Made by a program: the position numbers and the translations under genes. 64,000 nt of DNA, from positions 2,852,001 to 2,916,000 of the forward strand of contig JAHQIY010000013.1 of the NCBI GenBank assembly GCA_019054805.1. The letters are read 5' to 3'. Under the pieces are notes generated by a model. The model did no database searches. It was not told the origin of the DNA and worked only from the letters and a program-made list of their open reading frames with translations. This DNA comes from Brachionus manjavacas. Taxonomy: Eukaryota > Rotifera > Eurotatoria > Ploima > Brachionidae. Shown here piece by piece: positions 21,300-32,153 of this stretch; position 1 is the stretch's first letter, and the number at the start of each line of letters is the position of its first letter.

Positions 21300-24200
21300 T
21301 ACGGTAATTTTTTCAAGTAATTTAAAAAATTAAAATTTTAGTCTACAACCTAATGACTTACTTAAATTCGGTCAATAATAATTTGGTCAATGAGTATTTT
21401 TTTTAATTTTTAGAAAATGAGAATTAGAGAAATAATATAAAAAAATTTTTGCAAATAATAAAAAAACTTAAACTTCATTTAGGATTTACTTAACAATTTT
21501 ACTTTATTTTTTTTTTTTTTTTACATGACCATACTGGTGGCAAATGAAATAAATAAAAATTATAATGATAATTAGAACAATTTTTTTTGAATGCAAAAAA
21601 ATGAAGGCCAAATAAAAATTCTTTTTTAGAATCGATCAGAAAATACCCTAATCTCATTATTCCAGGCATTGACAAATGTTTAATTGTGACACTAATCTAT
21701 ATTTTGATTGACATGGACTATTAAGATACCCCAAATGTAGGACAGTCAGTGAACAATCAGGTTTTTCTGACATGCATGTATTTCCTTCATACCAAAGTAT
21801 TCAACGTGACCAAATTTCTATTTCTATTTTTTCCTGTATTTATTCAAGAAACATTTTTTTTGGTTAATGGAAGAAATGAAAATTTAAAAAAGAGAAAAAA
21901 ATTTTTTTAAAAATTTTAACATGATTTAAAATTTTTAAGATGGAATAAAATTTATAAAAGTTTGGAATTTGAACTTGTTGTTTAGCATTGTTTGGTAAAG
22001 CTCATTTGACATTTCATATCCTGCTGAATCTTTTTTCTTTGTGAAGAATCTGCTATTAGAGATTTTTTTTAATATTTAGTGTCGCACTGAAACCAAATTT
22101 TTTTAATAATCAAATTGTCAATTTTGGAACCGAACACAAAAATTTTGAATGAACATAACTTTTTTTGTTTTGATTAATAATTAAATTATTGTCTATTAGA
22201 ATAGTTATTAGCATTAGTGAAATTTACTAAAAAATAATTAATCTAAAAAAAATTTTAAGGCGAATATGATAAGCTTAAGAAAAAATCAAAGACTAATTAA
22301 TTAATTTTGTAAAATAAAAATATTTTTTGCTGCTCCAAAAACGATTTATTAAAAATTAATTTTGAGAAAAAATTGCTTCCATCTTCGCAGTGTAGCTAGA
22401 AATAGCTAATTAATATCTAGGGTAACAAAAAAAATTATTTTTAGTCTCTAAAGATAAAATCCTGCAGTTTTTGTCCTTACTGATCTCAAGTCAATATAAA
22501 AATTTTGGTACCTTGTTTGATTAGAATGATCTAAAGACCTAAATATTTTGATATATTAAGAAAAATAAAAAAAAAATAAAAATATTTTTTTATTTAATTT
22601 AATAAGAAAAAAATATTAATGGAAAAAAGAAGTCTAATGGCGAAAGGAGCTAAATATTTCTGTTAATTTGAGCATTTTTCTTAAGTGCAAAGTCTGACTT
22701 CAATAAAATGTCTTATGTCATTTCTAAACAACTATCGACATTTAATCGATAGATCAAAAACCGATACAGTCGCATTTATAAATTATTTTTAGAATTTAAT
22801 AAAAAATTAGCTTTTTTTTTCCTAAAAATTTGTTACGAATAATTTGCTGCACACGCATCAGTGACTCAGCAAGATGAGACTTGTCATGCCACAAGATCTT
22901 AATCACTTTATCAATAGTTAAGCAAGAGTCTTCTCATATAAATAAAAATCGGATTTGTTAATGCGCTATCTAAATTTTTGGAAGCAATTTTTCTTTTTGT
23001 TAATTTATTTTAAATTTTAAGCTAAAAATTTAAATAGAAATTCCTTGTTTAAAAAAATTTTCACACAAAAATTCTTTAAAAGATTTTAAATGAGAAAAAA
23101 ATTATTAAATTAATTAACAATCTAGATAAAATCATAAAAAAATATCAATTAAGCAAACAAGATTAATTTGTCAGTAAGTAGGGTTTTATTTTTGGAATTA
23201 TTTTTTCGACTATTATTAATCATCACCAAAAGTCGAATTAATTTTTTCATCTTTGCTAAAAAAAAAGGCGAAATTTCTTTAATTGAATTTCTTTCTCAGA
23301 GTCTTGCTGCTGCTGCTCAAAAGCGAATTTAATTATTTTGTGAGGAAACACTTAAATTTGATATAGTAATCAGAATAAAAATCTAAATCTAGTGCTAATC
23401 TTGATAATACATTCGGAACAAGTGGCTTAATTGTCACGATATTTTAAAAAATAGTTCTATTGAAATGCCGAATTTGAAGCATTTTTGAGGAAAAATTTTA
23501 GCTCTCAAATATTCATCTTCTGTCAAAACTATTTAAAAAAGTGAACCTTTTTATAAGATTAAATAAGTCTAAAAAAATAATTTAAATCGCTGTATTTTTC
23601 CGTTGAGAATTTAATTTTTTTTTCATGATTATTTTTAAAAACTATTTAAGATTAAACAAAAAAAGTTTTGCTTCTTCATTAAGTTGACATTTTTTTGAAA
23701 AAAAGTCAAAAAATCTTGTGTGTGGAAAATAAAGAAGCATTAAATTGTATTAAAAAAAAAAAATAAAAATTTTTAACAATAAAATAATTTCAAGTTGTTT
23801 TTGAATTTTTGAGTTTCATACAAATTCTAAAAGCAATAGGTTTTTGCAGAATTTATCTAATCAAGGTTGTAGCAGATTTTTTAGTTGTGGAGAGTTAAAA
23901 AGAATGTTGAAGGTATTTCACCAAAATAAAATTATTCTTAAAATTATTTCCATAACATGGTTAATAAATTAAAAAAAATTTATCTATTTTATTCACAGAT
24001 TTTGAATGAGTTTTTGCATCATCAATCTTTCATTACATTAATTGGCGCCTCTCTTTCGATGCATTAAAGGTGACACTTTGCCAAGTCAATTTGAAACCTT
24101 TCTTCATGTGAAACAATCCATGATAATAGAATGTAAATTATTCCATAATTAGTCATTTTTAAGATCAGAATAACAAAATAATTTTTAAAATATCAAAAGA

Positions 24201-25230
24201 TTAAGTTCGATAAAGTGAAGTCCCATTTTTTTGATCAGTTTTATACTCAAAGACCGAAGGGTTTATTTTTCGTCCCTTTTAGTAACTAATTTTGCTTTTT
24301 ATTCACTAAATTAAATCATTTTTTTTTCTATCAAATTTTAAATAAAAAAAAAGTTGTTAATTGATATGGAAGGCTTTTAATTGACAACATGAAGTTCATG
24401 ATCGTAATCAAATGATCAAAATTTAATTTATTAAAATCTCAATAAAAATGATTAAGTTAGATTTTTTTTATTTTTTTTAAAATTAAACATAAGATGTTTA
24501 TTATTTTAATTTAAACTTTAAAGACAAATTTAAAATCGACATTTAGGTATCCAAATTAAGGCTCAAATAAACGCTTTAAATGAGATTTAAATATCAATTA
24601 AATTATATTACGGCGAAACAAAGTTTAATTTTGTATTGTAAAATTTCAAAATATTGATTAAGTATTCAATTTACTTCAGATAAAAATTCATAAAATTTTC
24701 TATTTCATTATTGATTAAACAAAATTTTTTAATAAAGTTTAGTCATTTTTATTTAAAAAAATTGATAAAAAAATACCTTTTTTTTAAGAAGACGTCTATT
24801 CTCACTCAAGTTATCTGAGAATAACTAAAAAAATGTATACTCAAGATAACTTTGACTTTTGTAAAAAAAATTATTATTTATATTCAACAAAAAAATAATA
24901 AAAATAAAAAAAAGGATTTACACATTATTAAGAGATTAATTATTTAGAACAATTGTTGCATTTCCAGACTTTCTTGATTTTTTTTTTTTCATAAATTATG
25001 AAATTTTTTAAAAATAATTTTTTTAAGATAACTTTTTATATTCTACTTTTTTTTCTTTTTTATTCTTTTTTTTACTTGTCCATGGGACTTTAATTTTTAA
25101 TAAATAAATAGGAACATAAGTTTGTTCTTGAATAATCATTGAAAACTTGAAGAAATTCATCAAAATTTACGAATGTTTGACCACGAAAAATCGGTTGTTT
25201 CATTGTGTAAGAGTTTTTAGTATAAAATAG
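21300..25230. other. 4-kb A+T-rich region without recognisable genes
   Basis: I found no ORF above about 60 codons with sensible composition, no RNA gene, and no clear TE terminus. Long poly-A/T runs and short inverted repeats are everywhere. Confidence 0.5.
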
Positions 25231-25234
25231 CATA

Positions 25235-25515
25235 TTTGTATTTATTTATTTATTTGTATATCTGTACCGAGCTAGAGCTCCTTCAGATTAAAAAAAAAAA
25301 AAAAAAAAAATAAATAAAAAATTAAAATAAAGTTAAATAAAATAAAATAAAAATAAAAAGTAAGAAAAAAATAAAGTTAAAATAATATAACTTAAAAAGT
25401 AGATAAATATTAAAATTAAAATTAGATAAATTTTGATAGAGAGTAACAGAATATTTGTAAAGTGCCTTTGAGTATTTATGGAACAATTTACAATCATTTT
25501 CCAAAAAAACTTCAT
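25235..25515 (-). mobile_element. LINE 3' end and 3' UTR
   Basis: ATTTATTTATTTATTTGTAT then CTGTACCGAGCTAGAGCTCC: tail, CTGTACCG and a perfect GAGCT/AGCTC hairpin, in minus orientation. An A-rich 3' UTR follows to about 25515. The two 60-codon minus ORFs here are A/T-run artefacts. Confidence 0.7.
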
Positions 25516-25519
25516 TGGT

Positions 25520-27450
25520 AATACCTTTAATGTTCTTCTCTCTTTTTATTTCTCTTTATTTACATTTGAAAGTTTTTTTTAATTAATTGACATTTGAGTA
25601 AGAATAAAAAAAGATGTACAGGTAAGGCAATAAAAAATATTTATTCTTACTCATTTTCAAAAATCAAAAACTAAAAATGTTGATTTGAAATTTACATTTG
25701 ATCATGTTCTTCAATTTGCCTTTTAACAAACTAATCCGGATAAGAGAGATAAGATGTGAATTGACTGTTTACTTTTAATAAAAATTATTTTTCCCAATTT
25801 TGCATTTAAAAAAATGTTAGTATTTTTACTTTAATTAATTTTACAAATATAAATAAATTTTTTTGATGGATTGAAAAAAAAAATAGAATGTAAATTTTTT
25901 TAATTTTTTAAACCCTTCATCATAGTTAATTTAATGAGTTATCATTTTATGGCAAAGTGATTTTTAAAAAAAATTTTTTTTAATCATTTTTATTTAAAAT
26001 CGAAATTACGTTTAGCAAAAATTTATGTATTGATATGTTCGCATTAAAGTCAAGCTTTATATTTGGTTGAGGACGGTCTCAAATATTTATTAAATTAAAG
26101 AAATTTAGTCTGCAAAATGTTTTATTGAAAAAAAAATTAAATGAATTTAAATGTTTACTAATAATTTGCTGAATTTCCTTTTTGAAATTTCTAATTTTTG
26201 TTGTAAAAGCCAATTTTTTAAATCATTACAAAAAACCCTTCTGAAAATAAATAATTGTTGTTTATTTAATGCAAAAGCCATGATTTTGTTTAAATTAATT
26301 ATTCTCATTAAATCATCTTAGCGATTATCTTTAATCATTGTTTAAACTAATTCAACATTTAAACTTTATGAATTGAATTACTCACTGTCTGACTGCAAAA
26401 GTCTAATTGAAAAAATAAAACAAGTCTTTTACGCAATTGTGCATGCAACACGAAGAAAAGAATGAACTTTTCCAAAATGCTACACTGCAACTTGAGTAGA
26501 TGATCAATTGTCAATTTGATCTTATTCGATTACATTTTCTTTAGCATCTAGTTCTTCTTTCCGCCTTAATTGTTTACAATAACTGATTTTTAATTGAGCT
26601 CTTTTGTTGCTGTATAAATATCATCATTTGTTTTCCAGCTTGCTAGTCTTTTCTTAGCTTTTAAATTTCCATCTTTCATCCCTTATTTTAAAAATTGAAT
26701 TTTTTTGAATTCAAAAAATTTATTATTTTTGATTTTTTTTTTAATTTACATTTTTGTTGAACTTTTGAGTGGAATAGAAATAAAACTAGTGTTTAAGTTT
26801 GGAGTGATTTATTGGAATCGGAAGTAATGGAAAAAGTTTTGTGGTTCAAATTGTTGGGATAAGATTAAGCAAAATAAATAAAATTTGGGTTTAATTGAAT
26901 AATTAATTTTTTCTAAATCTTAAATTTTGTAATTGATAAATTAGAAAAATTTAAAATGTAGGCATTGAGCTTTTTTTTAAGCTAAAAAATTCTGTACCAA
27001 TATTTTGTTTTTAAGAATAAAATCTTTCTCGAACGATTGTTTTAATTTTTTAAAAAAAAAAATTTTTTTAATTTTTTGGAATATTTTTAGGCAATAATTA
27101 TCACCTTCTGGTTATTATTATTTCTATTTATTTTCATATGATTAAACATAAAAATTAAAAAAAAAGAAAGAAAAATTGAAAAATTATTATTGTATTTGTA
27201 AAAGTATCTGGAATTTTTTCAAAAGGTCATTTATTTTTAAAGAGTGAAGATTAAGAGTGAATAAATTATTTTTAGTAATTATTTTTGGTAAGTATCTCGT
27301 AATTTAGATTAATTTTTTTATCTTTCAAACAAACAATTTCTTGTAGATTATTATTCTTTTAATTCCTGATTATTCAGGGTAAAAAAATTTTAAGTATTGA
27401 AAATAAAAGTTAAAAAAATAAGAATTTAAAAAAAAATATTTGTTAAATTT
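25520..27450. other. A+T-rich region; one isolated TATA-like box, no gene found
   Basis: TATAAATA at 26613-26620, followed about 20 nt later by a pyrimidine-rich stretch, lies in a patch with more even base composition (26400-26680). It could be a promoter for a gene whose exons I cannot recognise, but there is no supporting ORF. Confidence 0.3.
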
Positions 27451-27457
27451 TCGTAAT

Positions 27458-27987
27458 ATTCTCGTTGGAGGATTTTCCTTCCGAAGTACCATTGTGGGTT
27501 GATTCCAATAGAAGGATTACTTTGATGCCGTATTTTGTTCCAAGAATTTTGAGTTTATTTGTAGGTTTAAATGCTTGATGATCGACCAAATTTTTTTAAT
27601 ATCATCTAACTTTTTTTTACCTTCAAGATCATATCCCAATTCCTTTGCTAGTGTTAACATGATTGACCTCTGCGAAAAAAGGTTTTTTTTGGCTAAACCT
27701 CCCAAATTTTTGATCAAATTAGCCTTATTAGTTGAATGTTTTGGCATTTTTGAAGTGTCTGATAAATTTTAAATTAAGATCATTTTAAATATTGCAACAT
27801 AATAAGTATAAAAGATGAAAATTAAATTTTAATGATTTTTTTTGAAATTGAACTATATTTTGACTTTTTTTTTGGATTAATTAAGCTTTAAATAAAAAAT
27901 TGAAATCTAAGATTTGTTCAGAATTTTGCCTAGTTTTATAATTTAAATAAAAAAGTTAGGGTCTTGGGTCAATCCTCCGACGAGAAT
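27458..27987. mobile_element. 530-bp element with 17-bp TIRs and one small ORF
   Basis: ATTCTCGTTGGAGGATT at 27458-27474 is repeated in reverse complement, with one mismatch, as AATCCTCCGACGAGAAT at 27971-27987. The element encloses one plausible ORF (27747-27517 minus). Flanking target duplications were not convincing, so the class is undetermined. Confidence 0.55.
27517..27747 (-). CDS. 76-aa unknown protein inside a TIR element
   Basis: MPKHSTNKANLIKNLGGLAK opens a Lys/Leu-rich, probably helical protein, with IMLTLAKELGYDLEGKKKLD in the middle and WSIIKHLNLQ near the end. I recognise no family. Composition is more protein-like than neighbouring chance ORFs, and its placement within TIRs suggests it belongs to the element. 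Confidence 0.35.
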   Translation of the reverse strand: MPKHSTNKANLIKNLGGLAKKNLFSQRSIMLTLAKELGYDLEGKKKLDDIKKIWSIIKHLNLQINSKFLEQNTASK

Positions 27988-27999
27988 CAAAAAAACTGG

Positions 28000-28600
28000 A
28001 AAAAAGCACAAAAAAATGTGTTTTTTAGGTTTAAAGTGCAACTTAATTCCACTTAAAATACTTGAAAAATATATCATTTAATAGAGAATTTTGCACTCTT
28101 TAAATATATATATAGATATAGTAACTTTTGAATGAAAACTCATCTCAAAAATTTCAAAAACCTAAACCACTGTTTTCAAAAACTATCAAGAAACAAGTTT
28201 TCCAAGTGCACGAACCTTATGTTGCAATATTTTTTAAAATATTTTTAAATATATTAAATTTTAATTTATTAAAAAAGGAAGAATTTTTATTCAGTTTGTA
28301 TTTGTATTCCAAACGCGTATGCTTATTCACTGTTTCATGCACATCTACTTTAAGAAATAAAATTAAAAAAAAATAAAATTTTCTTTTGCACTTTTTTTCC
28401 CGGAATTTTGATATTTACATCTGATAATAAATTTTTTGGCCACCCACTTCTTCCTTCCTGTTTAATATTTTATTTTTCAAACAACCCAGCGCTTTTATTT
28501 TTTAATCTAGCATTATAACTTGGCACTAAAATAATTTTCCTTAATTTATTTTAAAAATGGTTGAGGATTTACCACAGAATGAATCTTCATCATTTATTGA
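28000..28600. other. A+T-rich region, no gene supported
   Basis: An 82-codon plus ORF (28128-28376) and a 30-codon ORF from 28558 (MVEDLPQNESSSFIEPDQLS) carry no recognisable motif. The latter runs straight into an old LINE copy. Confidence 0.35.
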
Positions 28601-28609
28601 ACCAGACCA

Positions 28610-29150
28610 GCTTTCCTTCACCAGTATGATAATCGATGGAAAAGAATGACTCAGCTTTGTCCATGCCATACACATCTCTCAGTCAAGTCGCTTTAGCTCG
28701 ATTGTGGCTTAAGTTTAGTAATGTTGTAGTATATTGAAGGGAATATCATATTTTATTTTCGTCTTTAATTACTACGCTATTTAATTTCATCTATCATTGA
28801 AGTAAAAGTTAATTTTGAATCAAATTTGATACCCAGAAACTTGATTCGTTTTTTTATCTTGAATTTTTACCATTTATTTTTAGGTTTAAATCAATATTTT
28901 ACTTATTGTTTTTAGAAAAGACCATTGAATTAGACATCTTCATTAAAAATACTTAAAAAATAATTCATCCAAGTATTTTTTTTCTAGATTACTGTTTTTT
29001 TATAATTAAAATATCCTTATTTGTTTAATTAATTTTATTAGAAATAAATTTACTATATGAGCATTACTAAGATCTAAAGTCATGTGTTGTCAATCAATTT
29101 TTCGGGAAAAAAATTAAATTTTATTACTACTCCTCTGCTTGGAAGTCTTT
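28610..29150 (-). mobile_element. old LINE copy of the main family (C-terminal region)
   Basis: AATGACTCAGCTTTGTCCAT, GAAGGGAATATCATATTTTA and GAATCAAATTTGATACCCAG correspond in order to AATGACTCAGTCCTGTCCCA, GGAGGGAGTATCATATTTTA and GAATCAAATTTAATACCAAG in the younger copy 31064-32035. No open frame remains. Confidence 0.65.
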
Positions 29151-29460
29151 TGTAACTAATTAAGTCGAAAAGTACCCAAAGCAATCTTCATTGAAGTAGC
29201 TAGAATATTTTTAAAAATATTATCCTTAATTTTTAAGATATTCAAAGAACACATACTTGTTTAATAAAGTTTTTGAATTTATTAATCTAATTTTTTCAAA
29301 ATTAACAAAAAATAAATAGAGACAGTCACATTCAACAAAATATAATTTTTTTTATCAACATGATTTTTTGATACTCTTCTTCTTTTTTTCTTGATAAGAA
29401 AAAGAGATATCTTTGTGTAAATTTAAAAGATTTAAAATTGGATAAAAGAGAATCATAAAT

Positions 29461-29579
29461 GCCTAGGACCATATCACGTTGAATACACCGGTTCTCGTCC
29501 GATCACCGAAGTTAAGCAACGTCGAGCCCGGTTAGTACTTGGATGGGTGACCGCCTGGGAATACCGGGTGTTCTAGGCC
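29461..29579 (+). rRNA. 5S ribosomal RNA
   Basis: A complete 5S rRNA of about 119 nt. The 5' GCCTAGGACC and 3' GTGTTCTAGGC ends pair as helix I. The loop region CCGATCACCGAAGTTAAGCA, the internal promoter A box (AGTTAAGCAACGTCGAGC), and the C box (GGATGGGTGACCGCCTGGGA) are all canonical. A TTCTTTTT run directly after the gene is a typical RNA polymerase III terminator. It is a single copy here, not in an array and not linked to other rRNA genes in the window. Confidence 0.97.
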
Positions 29580-29588
29580 TTTCTTTTT
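29580..29588 (+). terminator. Pol III terminator of the 5S gene
   Basis: T-rich run TTTCTTTTT immediately downstream of the 5S rRNA 3' end. Confidence 0.6.
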
Positions 29589-29685
29589 AAACCATCTTAA
29601 AAAGCTCACAATTTTAATGACTATTTTTTGACAAATAATAGTTTACATGCTATTATTTGTCATAAATTACATAAATTTAGGTAAT

Positions 29686-29700
29686 TTAAAAAAAAAAAAA

Positions 29701-29745
<45 letters not shown>
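29686..29745. repeat. poly(A) followed by (AAT)n microsatellite
   Basis: A run of A leads into about 15 copies of AAT ending near 29744; possibly a retroelement tail. Confidence 0.85.
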
Positions 29746-29746
<1 letters not shown>

Positions 29747-29819
29747 GATATGATGTGGAAAACAACACGAAATAAAAAATAAAATAAAATTATAAAAAGA
29801 AAAAGTATAATCAAATATT

Positions 29820-30700
29820 TGTAAAGATTACCTAAAGCTTTTGGTTTTGGACCCTATTTTCTTTTTGAAAGATATTTATTAAATTAAGTCTTGAGTTTCA
29901 GCAATATTTTAATTCATTGGACCAAAGGTAAGTTTTGAGTCCTCATTATTTAAATTGTTACCATTAATTTTGAGGTCAAGATTGATTTTAACTTTAGTTT
30001 TTTTCTCGAAGATCATGTAACATGACTTTAATTATTATTTATTTATCTGTTTTCTGTGAGCATTGTGAAGTTTTGTTCAAAAAGTTCAAAAAGTTCAAGA
30101 AAAAAGTTCTTAATTCAAATTTTTCGATGAATGAAAAAAGTTTGCTCCTGTTAAATATGTAACAATGTGTAACAAAAGTTGTTAAACCAAGTAGCCTTGA
30201 AAATAAATTCTGAAAGTTTTCTTTTAATTAATCATCGACTTTTAAAATCAATCGAATTTAAGACAATTTATTTGTCTTTTTAAAAAAAGAAGTTTTATTT
30301 GCAATATTTTAAATTTTTTGTAAGTGTTTAATTTCAAATTTCGAAATTTTTTATTTCAAAACCAACTTAACATTGATTCAGTTTTTTTGGAAAATCAATA
30401 ATTGGTTAATTGGAATTTTTTTTTGTTTTTTTTTGAGCAAGTCCTGTAACATTTTTTGTTACATCATGTGCTAAATTTTTAATTTATCACTTCATTCCAT
30501 TCAAAATATATACGAATTTAAGATTTTGAACTGAACTTTATGAACGAAACTTCACAATGCTTTTTCTGTGCCGAGCTAATTCAGAACAAATTACAAAAAA
30601 AAATTTACAATAGAGTTAATAAAATAAAATTAAGTAAATAAGCTTAAAAAATGTAAAGAAAGTCTACAAGACATTTTTTCAATAATGATTAAGCAAAGAT
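29820..30700 (-). mobile_element. old LINE copies, one split by a TIR transposon
   Basis: Minus-orientation LINE fragments. At 29900-30000, ACCAAAGGTAAGTTTTGAGT and an A+T-rich block match the old copy near 14270. At 30030-30058, TTATTTATCTGTTTTCTGTG is the tail and start of a main-family 3' end, which resumes at 30562 as TTTTCTGTGCCGAGCTAATT. The 503-bp gap between is the transposon at 30059-30561. Confidence 0.7.
30059..30561. mobile_element. 503-bp non-autonomous TIR transposon with 9-bp target duplication
   Basis: The left end AGCATTGTGAAGTTTTGTTC (30059-30078) and the reverse complement of the right end (30542-30561) differ by one base; similarity continues (CA-AAAGTTCA) to about 32 bp. 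The flanks TTTTCTGTG at 30050-30058 and 30562-30570 are identical: a 9-bp target-site duplication. Removing the element restores a continuous LINE 3' end. A 9-bp duplication is typical of Mutator-like elements. The interior is A+T-rich with no ORF. Confidence 0.9.
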
Positions 30701-31063
30701 TTTAGTGACATATATATGATATTTTTTGAAAATTAATTGGAAATTTAATTTTCAAAAAATTGTCAGTACAGATAAATTATTTTGTATTTTAATTACTAAA
30801 ATAGTCATAAGAAATTTTTTTATTTGTCAGTTTAAAATTTAATTTTTCAATATTTAATTTAACTAGTCCTGTAATAATTAATTTAAGTATTGATCAGTTC
30901 GGGAAAAAAAATCGCAATTATTCAAGTTTAAAAATTATCGAAATTGAAAGAAAGTTAAAAATATTAACATTTAAAATTTAAATTATTAGAAGTTGCTCTC
31001 CTTTTGCCTTGAACTTAATTATTTTACTCGTATTTTAAATTTCTTTTTTCATCGCCTTTAAGG

Positions 31064-32035
31064 CGTCCATTGAATAAATAAAAAAATTAAAAAAATAAAA
31101 TAAAATAAAATAAAAATTAAAGTTAATAAAATTAGATAAAAAAAAAGAATCAAAATAGAGTAAATAAGCTAAAAAAATGAAAGTTGAAAAGACATAAATT
31201 GGAAAAGACTGTTTCATGTGGCACATGTTTAAATAGTTCAAGTTTCAGGAAAAAAAGAAGAAATAGTAAGGTAGCAATTACACAATGGAGTTGGGTATTC
31301 AATATATCTCGATTCGAAACCTTCTTTGTATTCCTCCACAAGTCTTTCAACCAATGGAATAGAATGACTCAGTCCTGTCCCAACATATTTTTCACTCAAC
31401 TCAAAAAGACGATTCGAGACTGTTAGTAATTTTAGTTTATTAAAAGCTTCATGTTGCACGATGTTGGAGGGAGTATCATATTTTAACTTAAGGATAGATC
31501 TTACTGCTGTATTCTGAATTGCTTGTAGTTTTTTGATATTATTATCTGAAAATGAATTCAAGCAAGGAAAAGAATAGTCTAAAATCGATCCGACTAAAGA
31601 TTATAAATTTCCTTGTGTGTTTTGATTGAGACCCCATTTTTTGTTTGACAATATCTTAATAATATTTAGCCTTTTGTTGCAGCGTTCTTTAATTTCGTCT
31701 ACTAGTATATTAAAGTTTAACTTAGAATCAAATTTAATACCAAGAAACTTGATTTCTTTTTGTCTCTCTATTCTGTTTCCATAAATTTTTAAGTTAAGAT
31801 TATCACTCTCTTTTTGTACCTAGAAAAGACTAATGAACACGACTTTTCAACCGATATCTTCATTTTCCACTTAATAAGCCATTGTTCTAATTCGTTGAGG
31901 TATTAATTGATCTTATTTTCTAGGTTCCCTTTTTTGTTATAAATGAAGAATGTAACTAGATCATCTGCAAAAAGCAGAGAGTATTCATTATTTGTTTTGT
32001 TTCTTTTAGGGATGTCATTAATGTATATACTACTA
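31064..32035 (-). mobile_element. young 5'-truncated LINE, RT C-terminal half
   Basis: Minus strand. Near 31990-31950 lies LLFADDLVTFFIYNKKG (FADD catalytic box), followed by MKISVEKSC and FSRYKK, then frameshifts, then an open stretch 31561-31238 (KKLQAIQNTAVRSILKLKYD ... LVEEYKEGFESRYIEYPTPL). That stretch is identical over about 70 residues to 45144-45356 on the other strand. The 3' UTR matches base for base over long runs. Such identity implies recent transposition of this family. Confidence 0.85.
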
Positions 32036-32040
32036 TACCA

Positions 32041-32135
32041 TTAAATTAAAGTTTAACTTAGAATCAAATTTAATACCAAGAAACTTGATTTCTTTTTGGC
32101 TCACTATTCTGTTTTCACTAATTCTCAGTCTATTC
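32041..32135 (-). repeat. duplicated LINE fragment abutting the GPCR gene
   Basis: TTAAAGTTTAACTTAGAATC and CAAATTTAATACCAAGAAAC then TTGATTTCTTTTT at 32041-32100 repeat 31706-31770 almost exactly. Thus the LINE copy 31064-32035 is followed by a second short LINE piece ending about 20 bp before the GPCR start codon; it may supply 5' UTR or promoter sequence. Confidence 0.7.
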
Positions 32136-32153
32136 ATTTAGAAACTATGTAAA

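Noticed and set aside
28558..28650. 30-codon ORF MVEDLPQNESSSFIEPDQLS...
   Set aside because: Reasonable composition but it runs into an old antisense LINE copy; no splice partner found, so not called.
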